Source of the DNA: CAYNST01 sp964641175
Lineage (GTDB): Bacteria > Pseudomonadota > Gammaproteobacteria > Pseudomonadales > Cellvibrionaceae
Direction of reading: 5' to 3'
Assembly (NCBI GenBank): GCA_964641175.1
Contig: CAZXLJ010000002.1
Span: forward strand, 1-64,000
DNA: 64,000 nucleotides
The notes under the pieces were generated by a model that saw only the letters and a list, made by a program, of their open reading frames with translations, was not told the origin of the DNA and ran no database searches. Position numbers and translations under genes: made by a program. Shown here piece by piece: positions 46,000 to 54,506 of this stretch. The number at the start of each line of letters is the position of its first letter. The first letter of the stretch is position 1.

Positions 46000-46713
46000 A
46001 TGAGCACTACTTTCCAAAGGCGATTGAGTTTTGTTCTGCTGGCGATCCTGATGGTCGAGACAGTTCTCGCGCTTGTCCGGCAGCAATGGTTTACCGGTTT
46101 TGTTTGCGGTGCGGCGGTTTCGATAATGCTGGTAGCGCTTTCGCTCGCCAGGCGGCTTCGCGTTTATATTCCCGCACAGTTTCAGTTGATTGCGGTCGCC
46201 ATGGCATTTGCCGCGTTATTTCTGGGCGAGGCGCGGGACTTCTATACTCGATTCTGGTGGTGGGATTCGGCATTGCATCTGGCAGCCGGGTTCATTCTCG
46301 GCATTGTCGGGTTTTTACTGGTTCACATCCTCAACGAGATGGAAGACGTTGGGGTTTATATGAAACCGGGTTTCGTTGCATTGTTTTCGTTCATGTTCGC
46401 TTTAGGAACCGGCGCCCTGTGGGAAATATTCGAATTCTGCATGGACCGAACCTTCGGTACTAACCTTCAGAAACCCATGTTTAATGACCCGTCCGGCCTT
46501 AGCGATACCATGATGGATCTGGTAGTGGACGCTCTCGGTGCGTTGATAATGTGCAGTTACGGCTATGTGCATTTGAAATTTCCGGGAAGATCCCCGTTGG
46601 TTGGTCAGTGGACCGGAAGCTTTATCAGGAAAAATCCACATTTTTTTCAACGGCACCGGTCCGACCCGGACGTCGTGCGCAGCAGCAACGACCCGGAGGA
46701 ATCAGGAGGATAA
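46000..46713 (+). CDS. DUF2238 (YjdF)-like inner-membrane protein
   Basis: About 237 residues from the ATG at 46000; the frame is open upstream to 45877 but those residues lack membrane character. Six or so membrane helices are predicted. The family signature WWWDSALHLAAGFILG, then GALWEIFEFCMDRTFG and GLSDTMMDLVVDALGAL, carries conserved Asp, His and Glu in helices, suggesting a metal or proton role. Function unknown. It ends only 4 bases before lpxD starts, so the pair is probably co-transcribed. Confidence 0.8.
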   Translation: MSTTFQRRLSFVLLAILMVETVLALVRQQWFTGFVCGAAVSIMLVALSLARRLRVYIPAQFQLIAVAMAFAALFLGEARDFYTRFWWWDSALHLAAGFILGIVGFLLVHILNEMEDVGVYMKPGFVALFSFMFALGTGALWEIFEFCMDRTFGTNLQKPMFNDPSGLSDTMMDLVVDALGALIMCSYGYVHLKFPGRSPLVGQWTGSFIRKNPHFFQRHRSDPDVVRSSNDPEESGG

Positions 46714-46717
46714 TTTT

Positions 46718-47740
46718 GTGAACAATCGGTTTACACTTGGCGAACTCGCCGCCCGCCTGGAAGCGCACCTGCAGGGTGATCCGGCGTTCGAGGTTTCAAA
46801 CGTCAATACCCTGCAAAAAGCCGGACCTCATGATATTGCCTTTTGCACTCACGACCGCTACCTGAATCTCTTGCGGACTACAGAGGCAGGCGCGGTAATC
46901 GTAAAGGCTTCTCATCTTGAATATTGCAACTCAGCGGCAATCGTTGTCGCCGACCCTTATTACGCGTATGCGGAAGTAGCGACCCTGCTGCGCCCTTCTG
47001 AACCAGTCGTTGCTGGTGTACATCCAACTGCCAGTGTTGCAGCAAATGCCGTTCTCGGAAGTGGTGTTCAGGTTAATGAAAATGCTGTCATCGAGGCGGG
47101 AGCGCAAGTGGGCGCGGACAGTATAATCGGCGCGGGCGTGTTTATTGGGACAGGTGCCACCATCGGCGCCGGATCGCGGCTGGCTCCCGGCGTGCATATA
47201 GCCCACGGGTGTACTGTCGGAGCGAGGGCCATAATGCATGCTGGAGTGGTCATAGGCGCCGACGGTTTTGGTTTTGCGCCGGGATCACGCGGTTGGCGAA
47301 AAGTGCCGCAACTGGGTGCAGTGCAAATCGGTGATGACGTCGAGATCGGGGCTAACAGCACCATCGACCGGGGGGCGCTCGATGACACTATTATTGAGTC
47401 CGATGTAAAGATCGACAATCTGGTGCATATTGCGCACAACTGTCGCATCGGTGCCAATACCGTAATAGCAGGCTGCACGGTTATCGCCGGCAGCACTACG
47501 ATCGGCAAGAATTGCCTGATTGGAGGCCAGTCTGCCGTGACCGGACATATCGACGTCTGCGACGGCGTCACAATCATGGGTATGACCGGCGTCACCGGAT
47601 CCATACGTGAACCGGGTGTTTATTCTTCACCGATTCCCGCTCAGCCGGTCAAGCAATGGCGCCGTAATGCGGTTCGCTTTACACAGCTGGATGACATGTT
47701 CCGTCGGCTGAAAGAACTGGAAAAGATCGTAGAATCTTGA
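46718..47740 (+). CDS. lpxD: UDP-3-O-acylglucosamine N-acyltransferase LpxD
   Basis: 340 residues from GTG at 46718, chosen because AGGAGG lies 8 bases upstream; the frame upstream belongs to another gene. It adds the second acyl chain in lipid A synthesis. The N-terminal uridine-binding domain (FTLGELAARL to PYYAYAEVA) precedes about ten left-handed beta-helix hexapeptide turns (residues about 110-300). The catalytic His region is NLVHIAHNCRIG with His240, matching His239 of the E. coli enzyme. The usual bamA-skp-lpxD-fabZ-lpxA context is absent, so this may be a relocated or second copy. Confidence 0.95.
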   Translation: MNNRFTLGELAARLEAHLQGDPAFEVSNVNTLQKAGPHDIAFCTHDRYLNLLRTTEAGAVIVKASHLEYCNSAAIVVADPYYAYAEVATLLRPSEPVVAGVHPTASVAANAVLGSGVQVNENAVIEAGAQVGADSIIGAGVFIGTGATIGAGSRLAPGVHIAHGCTVGARAIMHAGVVIGADGFGFAPGSRGWRKVPQLGAVQIGDDVEIGANSTIDRGALDDTIIESDVKIDNLVHIAHNCRIGANTVIAGCTVIAGSTTIGKNCLIGGQSAVTGHIDVCDGVTIMGMTGVTGSIREPGVYSSPIPAQPVKQWRRNAVRFTQLDDMFRRLKELEKIVES

Positions 47741-47779
47741 TCAGAGCGAGGGTGTATACCGCCTGATGTCGAAAGCAAA

Positions 47780-47797
47780 CCCCGCACGCGTGGGGGG
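47780..47797. terminator. Hairpin between convergent lpxD and the cysteine peptidase gene
   Basis: CCCCGCAC-GC-GTGGGGGG forms an 8-base stem with one mismatch, followed on the plus strand by ATTATTCT. It sits in the 58-base space between two convergent genes, consistent with a shared terminator. Confidence 0.55.
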
Positions 47798-47798
47798 A

Positions 47799-48761
47799 TT
47801 ATTCTGTCTGGACTGAAGACGTGTCGACCCGATTCAAATTTTGCAGATGCGCGAGTGCCGAAGCGTATTCGGCGGCATCGCTCAGCTCAACTGCTCTGCG
47901 CGCGTATAGTGTAGCTTCATCCATGCGCTGCAGACGGACAAGCGCCCACGCCAGGTTGTGAAAGGGGGCAGGATGTTCCGGATTTTTTTCCAGGGCCATG
48001 CGATATGCGGTTTCGGCCAGTTCAAATTCACCCAACAGATAGTGAACATTGCCCTGCCCCATGCTAGCCAACCAACTCTCCGGCCATCTTGTAACCCCCG
48101 CCTGATAGGCCGATCGGGCCGCGTCCAGCTGGCCAATTCTCTCAAGAGCTGCTACTTCGGCGAGATAATCCGTGTGCGATATTTCGGGCGGAATTTCACC
48201 GGGTCTGTGTACTGTCATCATCCAGTTATTACTTGCTTCCCACGTTCTTATAAATTCCTTCAAGCGAGTTTTAAGCAGAGGATTTCGACCTGAACGCAGA
48301 TGCACGGTTCCTGTCGATGCGTCAAATCCGACTACGACTGCAAAGTGCCATTTGGGAAGCCAGTTCAAGCCGAGATTTTGCAATACAAGCACGGGATGAC
48401 CGGCTTGCAGTCTGTGGATCAATGAAGCAAAACTGGCCTCCTGCGCAAAGCTCAGGAAACCGAGCCTTCTCGTAGCACCTCGCAGTTCTATCTGAAGAGT
48501 ACCCTTACGGTCACTGATAAAAAGTAGTGGCTGAAGATCCGCAGGATCCACAACATGACCGGTCGCACTTATGACCGTAGCGAGTGCCGCGGGGCCGCAT
48601 TGATAATCTTCCTGCGGAAAAAAGGGGACATCGCGCAGCTCCACTGTTGACTCAAGACTGGCTGCGCCCGGCACCGAATGTAGATTCGCGGTACCGGTAC
48701 AGCCGACGACCAGGAGCAGAAAGAAAGCCGGATACAGGCAGAGAAAATTTCGACAAACCAC
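47799..48761 (-). CDS. PA2778-family C39-like cysteine peptidase with TPR repeats
   Basis: 320 residues. The signal peptide has lipobox VVGC. The peptidase half has PFFPQEDYQCGPAALATV, where the Cys is the C39-type nucleophile, and the later KWHFAVVVGFD with the catalytic His. The C-terminal third has tetratricopeptide-like repeats (WLASMGQGNVHYLLGEFELAETAYRMALEKNP and the next unit). It pairs with the PA2779-family gene 7 bases upstream, the known arrangement. It may process a small exported peptide; the substrate is unknown. Confidence 0.92.
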   Translation of the reverse strand: MVCRNFLCLYPAFFLLLVVGCTGTANLHSVPGAASLESTVELRDVPFFPQEDYQCGPAALATVISATGHVVDPADLQPLLFISDRKGTLQIELRGATRRLGFLSFAQEASFASLIHRLQAGHPVLVLQNLGLNWLPKWHFAVVVGFDASTGTVHLRSGRNPLLKTRLKEFIRTWEASNNWMMTVHRPGEIPPEISHTDYLAEVAALERIGQLDAARSAYQAGVTRWPESWLASMGQGNVHYLLGEFELAETAYRMALEKNPEHPAPFHNLAWALVRLQRMDEATLYARRAVELSDAAEYASALAHLQNLNRVDTSSVQTE

Positions 48762-48768
48762 TTAAAAG

Positions 48769-49122
48769 TTATCGCAAAAGCAAAATCAGGATAATCACGA
48801 CCAGAAGCAAGGCGATGTCTCCACCGGCGGGAAGGTCGTCGAATTGTTCCGCAAGCACTTGAAGTTCCGCTGTGCTCAATGCTGCAACCCGGTCTGCGGC
48901 CTGTGCCGGATCTACTCCATGGGACTGTAGATGCTCAATAACTTCGGCTTCGGCCAGTGACGAGGACAGTCTGTCGCGCATCTGTTGCGCCTGTTCTTGC
49001 GATACGAGGAGTTCCGTTGACACTATATCGGCATGGGCACTTGTCGCGAAAAGCCCGGACACTATTAATGTCGATAAAGTTAGAGCCACGAGTTTGCGAG
49101 GCCATCGGGTATACCACAGCAT
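48769..49122 (-). CDS. PA2779-family small exported protein
   Basis: 117 residues from the ATG at 49122, with GGAG five bases upstream; an upstream in-frame start at 49215 lacks one. It has an N-terminal signal (LVALTLSTLIVSGLFATSAHA), a helical middle rich in Gln, Ala and Glu (VSQEQAQQMRDRLSSSLAEA, HGVDPAQAADRVAAL) and a C-terminal hydrophobic helix with short basic end (LLLVVIILILLLR), like a sorting or peptide-release tail. Always seen with PA2778-type peptidases, which suggests it is the peptidase's substrate. Confidence 0.88.
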   Translation of the reverse strand: MLWYTRWPRKLVALTLSTLIVSGLFATSAHADIVSTELLVSQEQAQQMRDRLSSSLAEAEVIEHLQSHGVDPAQAADRVAALSTAELQVLAEQFDDLPAGGDIALLLVVIILILLLR

Positions 49123-49318
49123 GAAAGCTCCTTGTTGAAAAAAGAGGGTGCCAGCCGACCTCAAGCCTGTCATGAATTCACTGATCCAGAAACAGGAGGT
49201 CAGGTCGGCAAGCATTATGCGGAATAATGGACGGAATACAAGCAGGCCCGTCAGGTCTGCTGGTACTTACCGCGTTAGTCGATTCGTCCTGCCACGCGCC
49301 CATGGATTCAGTGCAGGA

Positions 49319-50536
49319 CTATTTAGTAGATGTAATCCTCACCAGACGACCATTCTTTTCATCGGTTACAACCCACAGCGCGCCATCACTATCTACCGCA
49401 ACGTCGCGCACCCTCCCGAGATTTTCAAGCAAACGCTCTTCTCCGGTGACCTTGCCTTTTTCAAGCTCCAGGCGCACCAGTCCGCCCGGTTTCAATGAAG
49501 ACACAATCAGATCACCGCGCCAGCTGTCAAACATTCCGCCTTGATAAAAAGCCATTCCTGCCGGCGCTATCACGGGGTCCCAGTAGTAGACGGGTTGTTC
49601 CATTCCTTCCATTTGCGTCTTGTCATCGCCTATGGGCTTGCCGGAATAATCTTCTCCGTAGGTTATGACGGGCCAGCCGTAGTTTTTACCGGCTGCGGGT
49701 GCATTCAATTCGTCGCCTCCTTTTGGTCCGTGCTCGATTGTCCAGAGCTGACCGGTTTCCGGATGAATGTCAGCACCCTGAATGTTTCGGTGTCCGTACG
49801 ACCAGTTTTCAGCCCTTGCCTGTTTGTTCCCCACAAACGGATTATCGTTTGGCACCGAGCCGTCGGCGTTCAGGCGAATGACTTTGCCCAGATGGGTATT
49901 GATATCCTGTGCCAATAACCGGGGCTCGGGCAACGAGCGTTCTCCCAGAGTGACAAACAGTTTGCCGTCAGGACTCCAGACCAGTCGGGAACCATAGTGT
50001 TTTGCCGATACCCAGGCAGGTTCTTGGCGAAAAATGACTTCCAGGCCTTCAAGGGCACTCTCGTCTTTCGAGAGTCTGGCTCTCGCTACCGCCGCACCAT
50101 TCTTGTTATCCGCGCGAGGTTCTGCATAAGTGAGATAAAGCATTCGGCTCTTTTTGAAATCGGGTGCCAGCGAAACATCGAGCAGACCACCCTGTTCCCG
50201 GTCGTCGACTGCTGGAACGCCCCGAATCGGATTGCCCATATTTCCGTTCTTTGTCACGAAACGCAGCCTGCCCGGCTTCTCCGTCACGAGTAACCGGCCA
50301 TCGGGAAACACCTCGACCGCCCAGGGGTATTCAAGTCCTTTGGCAATTACAGTTGTATTCAGTTTGACTGTGGATGTCACCTGAGGCGCACGGGTCTGCC
50401 CGGGAAATGCAGACTTCTGATGTTCAGCGTTAGGCGACGGCGCCGATGGCGCCCCCGGTTTGGAACTGTTGGGCGACTGGGCCCAAGTCGGCCCAATTAT
50501 CAGGAAGGAGAGTGTAAGTGAAGCGAGGCGTTTCAT
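49319..50536 (-). CDS. PQQ-dependent sugar dehydrogenase (soluble GSDH/YliI-like)
   Basis: 405 residues with a signal peptide ending PTWAQ, so periplasmic. It is a six-bladed beta-propeller of the glucose/sorbosone dehydrogenase family: LEYPWAVEVFPDGRLLVTEKPGRLRFV (about 69-95), EQGGLLDVSLAPDF (about 114-127), YGSRLVWSPDGKLFVTLGER (about 181-200), SYGHRNIQGADIHPETGQLW (about 246-265) and GKNYGWPVITYGEDY. It oxidises aldoses to lactones using PQQ and calcium. It is the only clear PQQ enzyme in the window and a likely user of the pqqABCDE product. An unusual Pro/Ser-rich stretch of 30 residues follows the signal. Confidence 0.93.
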   Translation of the reverse strand: MKRLASLTLSFLIIGPTWAQSPNSSKPGAPSAPSPNAEHQKSAFPGQTRAPQVTSTVKLNTTVIAKGLEYPWAVEVFPDGRLLVTEKPGRLRFVTKNGNMGNPIRGVPAVDDREQGGLLDVSLAPDFKKSRMLYLTYAEPRADNKNGAAVARARLSKDESALEGLEVIFRQEPAWVSAKHYGSRLVWSPDGKLFVTLGERSLPEPRLLAQDINTHLGKVIRLNADGSVPNDNPFVGNKQARAENWSYGHRNIQGADIHPETGQLWTIEHGPKGGDELNAPAAGKNYGWPVITYGEDYSGKPIGDDKTQMEGMEQPVYYWDPVIAPAGMAFYQGGMFDSWRGDLIVSSLKPGGLVRLELEKGKVTGEERLLENLGRVRDVAVDSDGALWVVTDEKNGRLVRITSTK

Positions 50537-50584
50537 TCAGTATGTCCTTTAAGTTATGTCAGCACCCGATGGTGATGACGTACT

Positions 50585-50607
50585 CAGGGCTTCCGGCGGA
50601 AGCCCTG
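50585..50607 (-). terminator. Stem-loop after the CotH gene
   Basis: Perfect 10-base stem CAGGGCTTCC / GGAAGCCCTG with a 3-base loop, about 28 bases after the CotH stop on the minus strand and before the sugar dehydrogenase start. No T-run, so an intrinsic terminator or a 3' stabiliser. Confidence 0.6.
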
Positions 50608-50634
50608 CTGGCCATTTTCTGAATGATACCTACG

Positions 50635-52252
50635 TTACATAGTTGTCTCTGGCTCAACCACCGTTGGCTCTGGCTCAACCACTGTTGTCTCTGGATCGAT
50701 CACCACGACGGTGCCATCCTCGGCGATTTCGCAACCAGACGGCGGCGCGCTCGCTTCGAACGGTTTGGCGGTCCAGGTTCCAAGGCGATCTGCCTCACCA
50801 GCCAGCTCCGCCTCTACCTGTGCCCGTCTGGAGTCGATGAAGTTTAAAATCGATTGCAGTTCCCGGCTATCAGTACCGGCAATTGCGGCCATTTCCTGCG
50901 CTCGCGCCTTGATGGTTTCTTCATTCCACACGGTATCGAGGATCTCGCGCAGACGGGTGTCATAGGCTGCACGGAACTCTTCGGATTGCCATAGTCGCTG
51001 CATCAGGGGACTTCCGCGATACAAGGAGGCAGGCGTCGCGTCACGGCCGAGAATGTAAGTGGCTCGGAAAGTTTGGTCGGTTCCCCATGGAATAAAGTAA
51101 AACCGGCCGTCGTCTGCATTCTTATAGATATAGGCATTGTTGAGATGTGAGTTATAACCGTCCGCATGGCCAAGCAACGCTTCCATCACGGCGAAAGTTA
51201 TAAAATTATCGAGATTGATGACTGCATCCATGGCCGCCCACAGATTACTGTCGTCGGTATTCATGGCCTCAACCACTGCGGTAAGGTCGGATCTGTCCAG
51301 GTCGTCTTCGTTGGTCTTTTTATCAAAATACGCAATTCTGGTAGGGGAAAATGCCGCCTCACCTTCATTTTCATAGAGATTCCCGGATTTGTTGCCAAAG
51401 CTGCGCTCAAGGAACGGCTTTTCGATATCTTCAACGTGCGTATAGATGCCCAGATTCCTGCCTTGTGCCGTAACCTGCGCGAAATTACAGCGCGGGGCAT
51501 GAACGCCGGCTTCCGCGAATACGGAATAAGACAGACATTGCTTGATCAGTGCGCGGTCCTGCACATTATTATTCAGCGTAAAACGGCGCTCCCCCTGAAT
51601 GGTCCGGTCCTTGTAATCACCTTTGCCAAAATCGAGTTTGAGCGCGGGTTTGTAGGAATCGGAAGACCAGTTACCCTTCTTGCGGATCGACACCTGTTCG
51701 GCGGTATCGTTATTGACTGTAATTGTGGCTGTTTGCCAGGTATATCCGGGGAAACAGGGAGCACCTTCGCGCTCGTACTTTTCGCGACCGTCTTGCGCCA
51801 CCAGATTCCAGTCTTCGGCTGTCATCTGGATGTCAACGTAGAGTATGTAATTCAGATCGAACAGATCCGTTACGTTGGGTCTTTCAGGATCTACAGGATC
51901 TACAGGATCTACAGGATCTACAGGATCTACAGGATCTACAGGATCTACNNNNNNNNNNNNNNNNNNNNNNNNNNNNNNNNNNNNNNNNNNNNNNNNNNNN
52001 NNNNNNNNNNNNNNNNNNNNNNNNNNNNNNNNNNNNNNNNNNNNNNNNAGGATTATTGTCGGGGTCGGCCGGAACTTCGTCGACAGGGTTACTACCGCCA
52101 TCATCTGGATCGGTCGTTTTGCCGCCGCAGGCGGTCATTGTTCCTGCAATTAAAAGGCCGCACATCAGTCGCGAGGATAATTTCTTTAATGAGATGATTT
52201 TCCATTGACGGAGGTCAACAGTATTTATTTCGTAAGAACCCATTTCATGCAT
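50635..52252 (-). CDS. Secreted CotH-kinase-family lipoprotein, interrupted by a scaffold gap
   Basis: The N-terminal piece starts near 52252 and has a lipobox (AGTMTAC) and an Asp/Pro linker. It runs into the 100-N gap and continues in another nominal frame only because the placeholder length is arbitrary. A (Val-Asp-Pro)n linker follows, then the CotH domain: VSIRKKGNWSSDSYKPALKLDF, LNNNVQDRALIKQCLSY, HAPRCNFAQVTAQG and the catalytic-type FYFIPWGTDQTF. CotH proteins are atypical protein kinases of spore coat and other secreted systems. A C-terminal Glu/Pro/Val-rich tail ends the protein. Export means its substrates lie in the envelope or outside. Gap length and exact start are uncertain. 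Confidence 0.85.
51885..51948. repeat. 9-base tandem repeat encoding a Val-Asp-Pro linker
   Basis: About seven exact copies of CAGGATCTA run straight into the N gap; on the minus strand they encode Val-Asp-Pro. The repeat is the probable cause of the assembly break, so the true copy number is unknown. Confidence 0.95.
51949..52048. other. Assembly gap of 100 N inside the CotH gene
   Basis: A placeholder of exactly 100 bases lying within the linker-coding repeat. Unlike the first gap, no identical flanks are seen beyond the repeat itself. The reading frames on the two sides do not match across 100 bases, so the true length is different. Confidence 0.95.
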
Positions 52253-52534
52253 CCAAAACTTGGTTGGTGAATTTCACTCATGCTACGCCGTTGTGCGCAA
52301 CACAGATCGAATTATGCGTTCGTCGCGGTGCTTCCGGTTGCAGACACACCTCCTCTATGACTTTTATGGTTACGGCTTCACCTTTTCGCTCAAGGGCGCG
52401 TAACATGATCTGAATTTGAAATCTTTTATTATTTGAAACCACCGCTCTTTAAGCGGAAGCAGTGTCCTTTCGATTAAGCTGCGGCTGGCCAATCCCGGCC
52501 AGGTAAAACTGAAACCTGACAAGAAGATCCAATC

Positions 52535-53587
52535 ATGTCGAAATTATCCGATCCAATTAAAATTGGAGAATTCCAGCTCCGCAACCGAATCATCATGGCA
52601 CCGCTCACTCGGTGCCGAGCTGATGAACGCCGTATTCCCGGTGCACTGGCACGTGAATATTACCGCCAGCGCGCCAGTGCCGGCATGATCATTACCGAAG
52701 CGACTTCAGTCGCACCCATGGGAGTCGGCTACCCCAATACACCCGGTATCTGGTCGGATGAACAGGTCGACGGCTGGCGGAAGATCACAGAAGCCGTGCA
52801 CGCGGCCAACGGGACAATCCTTTTACAGCTATGGCATGTGGGGAGAATATCCGATCCGGTGTATCTTGATGGTCACCAGCCGGTAGCGCCCAGCGCCATA
52901 CGCCCCAAAGGTCATGTCAGCCTCATTCGACCAAAAAGAGAGTTTGTCATACCCAGACAGCTGGCGACCGAAGAATTGCCTGAAATTGTGGACGCTTTCA
53001 AACGCGGAGCCGAAAATGCAAGGAAAGCGGGCTTCGACGGTGTTGAGATTCACGGCGCCAACGGCTACCTGCTTGACCAGTTTCTACAGAGCAGCACAAA
53101 CACTAGAACGGATTCATATGGCGGGTCGCTCGAAAATCGTGCTCGGTTTATGCTCGAGGTCACTGATGCCGTGTTAACGGTTTGGCCGGCTGGCCGAGTC
53201 GGGATGCATTTGGCGCCACGAGCGGACAGCCATGATATGGGTGATGAACATCGCGCCGACACTTTTAGTTATGTGGCAAAGGAATTGGGCAAACGCAAGC
53301 TCGCCTTCCTTTGCGCGCGCGAGTACGCCGCGGCAGACAGCCTCGCTTCCCGGCTGAAGCGGGATTTCGGAGGGATCTATATCGCCAATGAAAAATTTGA
53401 TCAGAATCTGGCCGAACAATGGCTCGCAGAAAATCGAGCGGATGCCGTCGCTTTCGGCACGCTATTCATTGCAAATCCCGATCTACCGGAAAGATTCGCA
53501 CAACGGGCACCTTTGAACGAGGTGAGGCCGGAGCTATTCTACGCACCGGGTCCGGAAGGTTATATCGATTACCCTTTCCTCAAATAG
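52535..53587 (+). CDS. nemA: Alkene reductase, Old Yellow Enzyme family
   Basis: 350 residues, the usual length. FMN-dependent, NAD(P)H-using reductase of activated alkenes and nitro compounds. Family motifs: RIIMAPLTRCRA (about 18-29), LLQLWHVGR (about 90-98), FDGVEIHGANGYLLDQFLQ (about 168-186), TRTDSYGGSLENRARF (about 191-206) and the C-terminal AVAFGTLFIANPDL. GAAG lies about 10 bases before the ATG. It stands alone and is transcribed away from the CotH gene. Could also be named xenobiotic reductase. Confidence 0.93.
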   Translation: MSKLSDPIKIGEFQLRNRIIMAPLTRCRADERRIPGALAREYYRQRASAGMIITEATSVAPMGVGYPNTPGIWSDEQVDGWRKITEAVHAANGTILLQLWHVGRISDPVYLDGHQPVAPSAIRPKGHVSLIRPKREFVIPRQLATEELPEIVDAFKRGAENARKAGFDGVEIHGANGYLLDQFLQSSTNTRTDSYGGSLENRARFMLEVTDAVLTVWPAGRVGMHLAPRADSHDMGDEHRADTFSYVAKELGKRKLAFLCAREYAAADSLASRLKRDFGGIYIANEKFDQNLAEQWLAENRADAVAFGTLFIANPDLPERFAQRAPLNEVRPELFYAPGPEGYIDYPFLK

Positions 53588-53638
53588 CAGGCAGCCTGTC
53601 CGTATCCCGGGTGCAAAGCGAAAGTTCAAGCGCTCCCA

Positions 53639-54295
53639 TTACCGGTCCGCGACCTGGGAGGCCACGTTTTCTGGCACCGCGACTGCACCAACTGCCACGG
53701 TGGCCGGTGGTTCGACCTTGGCGCACATCGCGGCTACCCTGACATCGGCGATATTCGTGCCTGCGTTGATGCCTTGAACTATCCAGCTTTGTACACCAGT
53801 GCTTTCATCGATGATCAGGGAAGAGTCCATCACCCGGAAATCCGCCGGGTCACCATCGTTGCCTGAGATGACCTGGCTGGCAGAGATAGCATAGTCTCCG
53901 GATTCGCAGATGGACCTTACATACGCGTAATCTCCAGGTAATACAAAGCGCTGGTCTTGCCGTGCCACATAAAACCCGGCGATGCTTCCCCTGCAGTTGT
54001 CGACGGTGACCGCGAGCTCCTGAACCCACTCTCCGATGACAAGCGTGCCGGTGCATTGCGGTCGATGTGGAATATTGCTTGATCTGACCTCAAAGGCACC
54101 GACATGATCTGCCTGGCCAAGAAGATCGCCCTGCCACCGGATCGCCGCAAATGGTGGCGCGCCGACGCCACGGATTCGCACCGAATTGTCAGTGATCTCG
54201 GCCTGGCTTACGGATGTTGCTGAAGCGGGGCCTGCCGCGGCAAGCCCCGCAATCGCGGGCAATAAGAGGAAACTGGCTGTAAATCGGTTTTTCAT
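53639..54295 (-). CDS. Secreted hypothetical protein
   Basis: 218 residues with a clear signal peptide (FLLLPAIAGLAAAGPASA). No known domain was recognised. The body is beta-rich, with four cysteines (PQCTGTL, DNCRGSI, SICESGD, AMCAKV) likely forming disulfides. It lies on the same strand downstream of the lamin-tail/PEP-synthase-like gene, 211 bases away, and converges on the alkene reductase gene. Function unknown. Confidence 0.7.
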   Translation of the reverse strand: MKNRFTASFLLLPAIAGLAAAGPASATSVSQAEITDNSVRIRGVGAPPFAAIRWQGDLLGQADHVGAFEVRSSNIPHRPQCTGTLVIGEWVQELAVTVDNCRGSIAGFYVARQDQRFVLPGDYAYVRSICESGDYAISASQVISGNDGDPADFRVMDSSLIIDESTGVQSWIVQGINAGTNIADVRVAAMCAKVEPPATVAVGAVAVPENVASQVADR

Positions 54296-54506
54296 GAAAA
54301 GTAGTCCGAGAGCTTTTCTGTTACTCCATAGAGCGACGAGCTAAAACTGCGGAGACTTCGATTGCACAATGCCCGTAAACAGCAGGGTTATTTTCAGAAT
54401 AGACCCAATCGCGGATCACGCAATATATGGGCTGGGCCGCCCGGCAAAGGATGGGCGCGGGCGGCAACTGACGGGGGTTAGGGCCGTTGACAACAGTCAG
54501 TGTCGA

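Noticed and set aside
51885..51948. Short tandem repeats that could look like a CRISPR array
   Set aside because: Units are 9 bases with no spacers and encode a Val-Asp-Pro linker.
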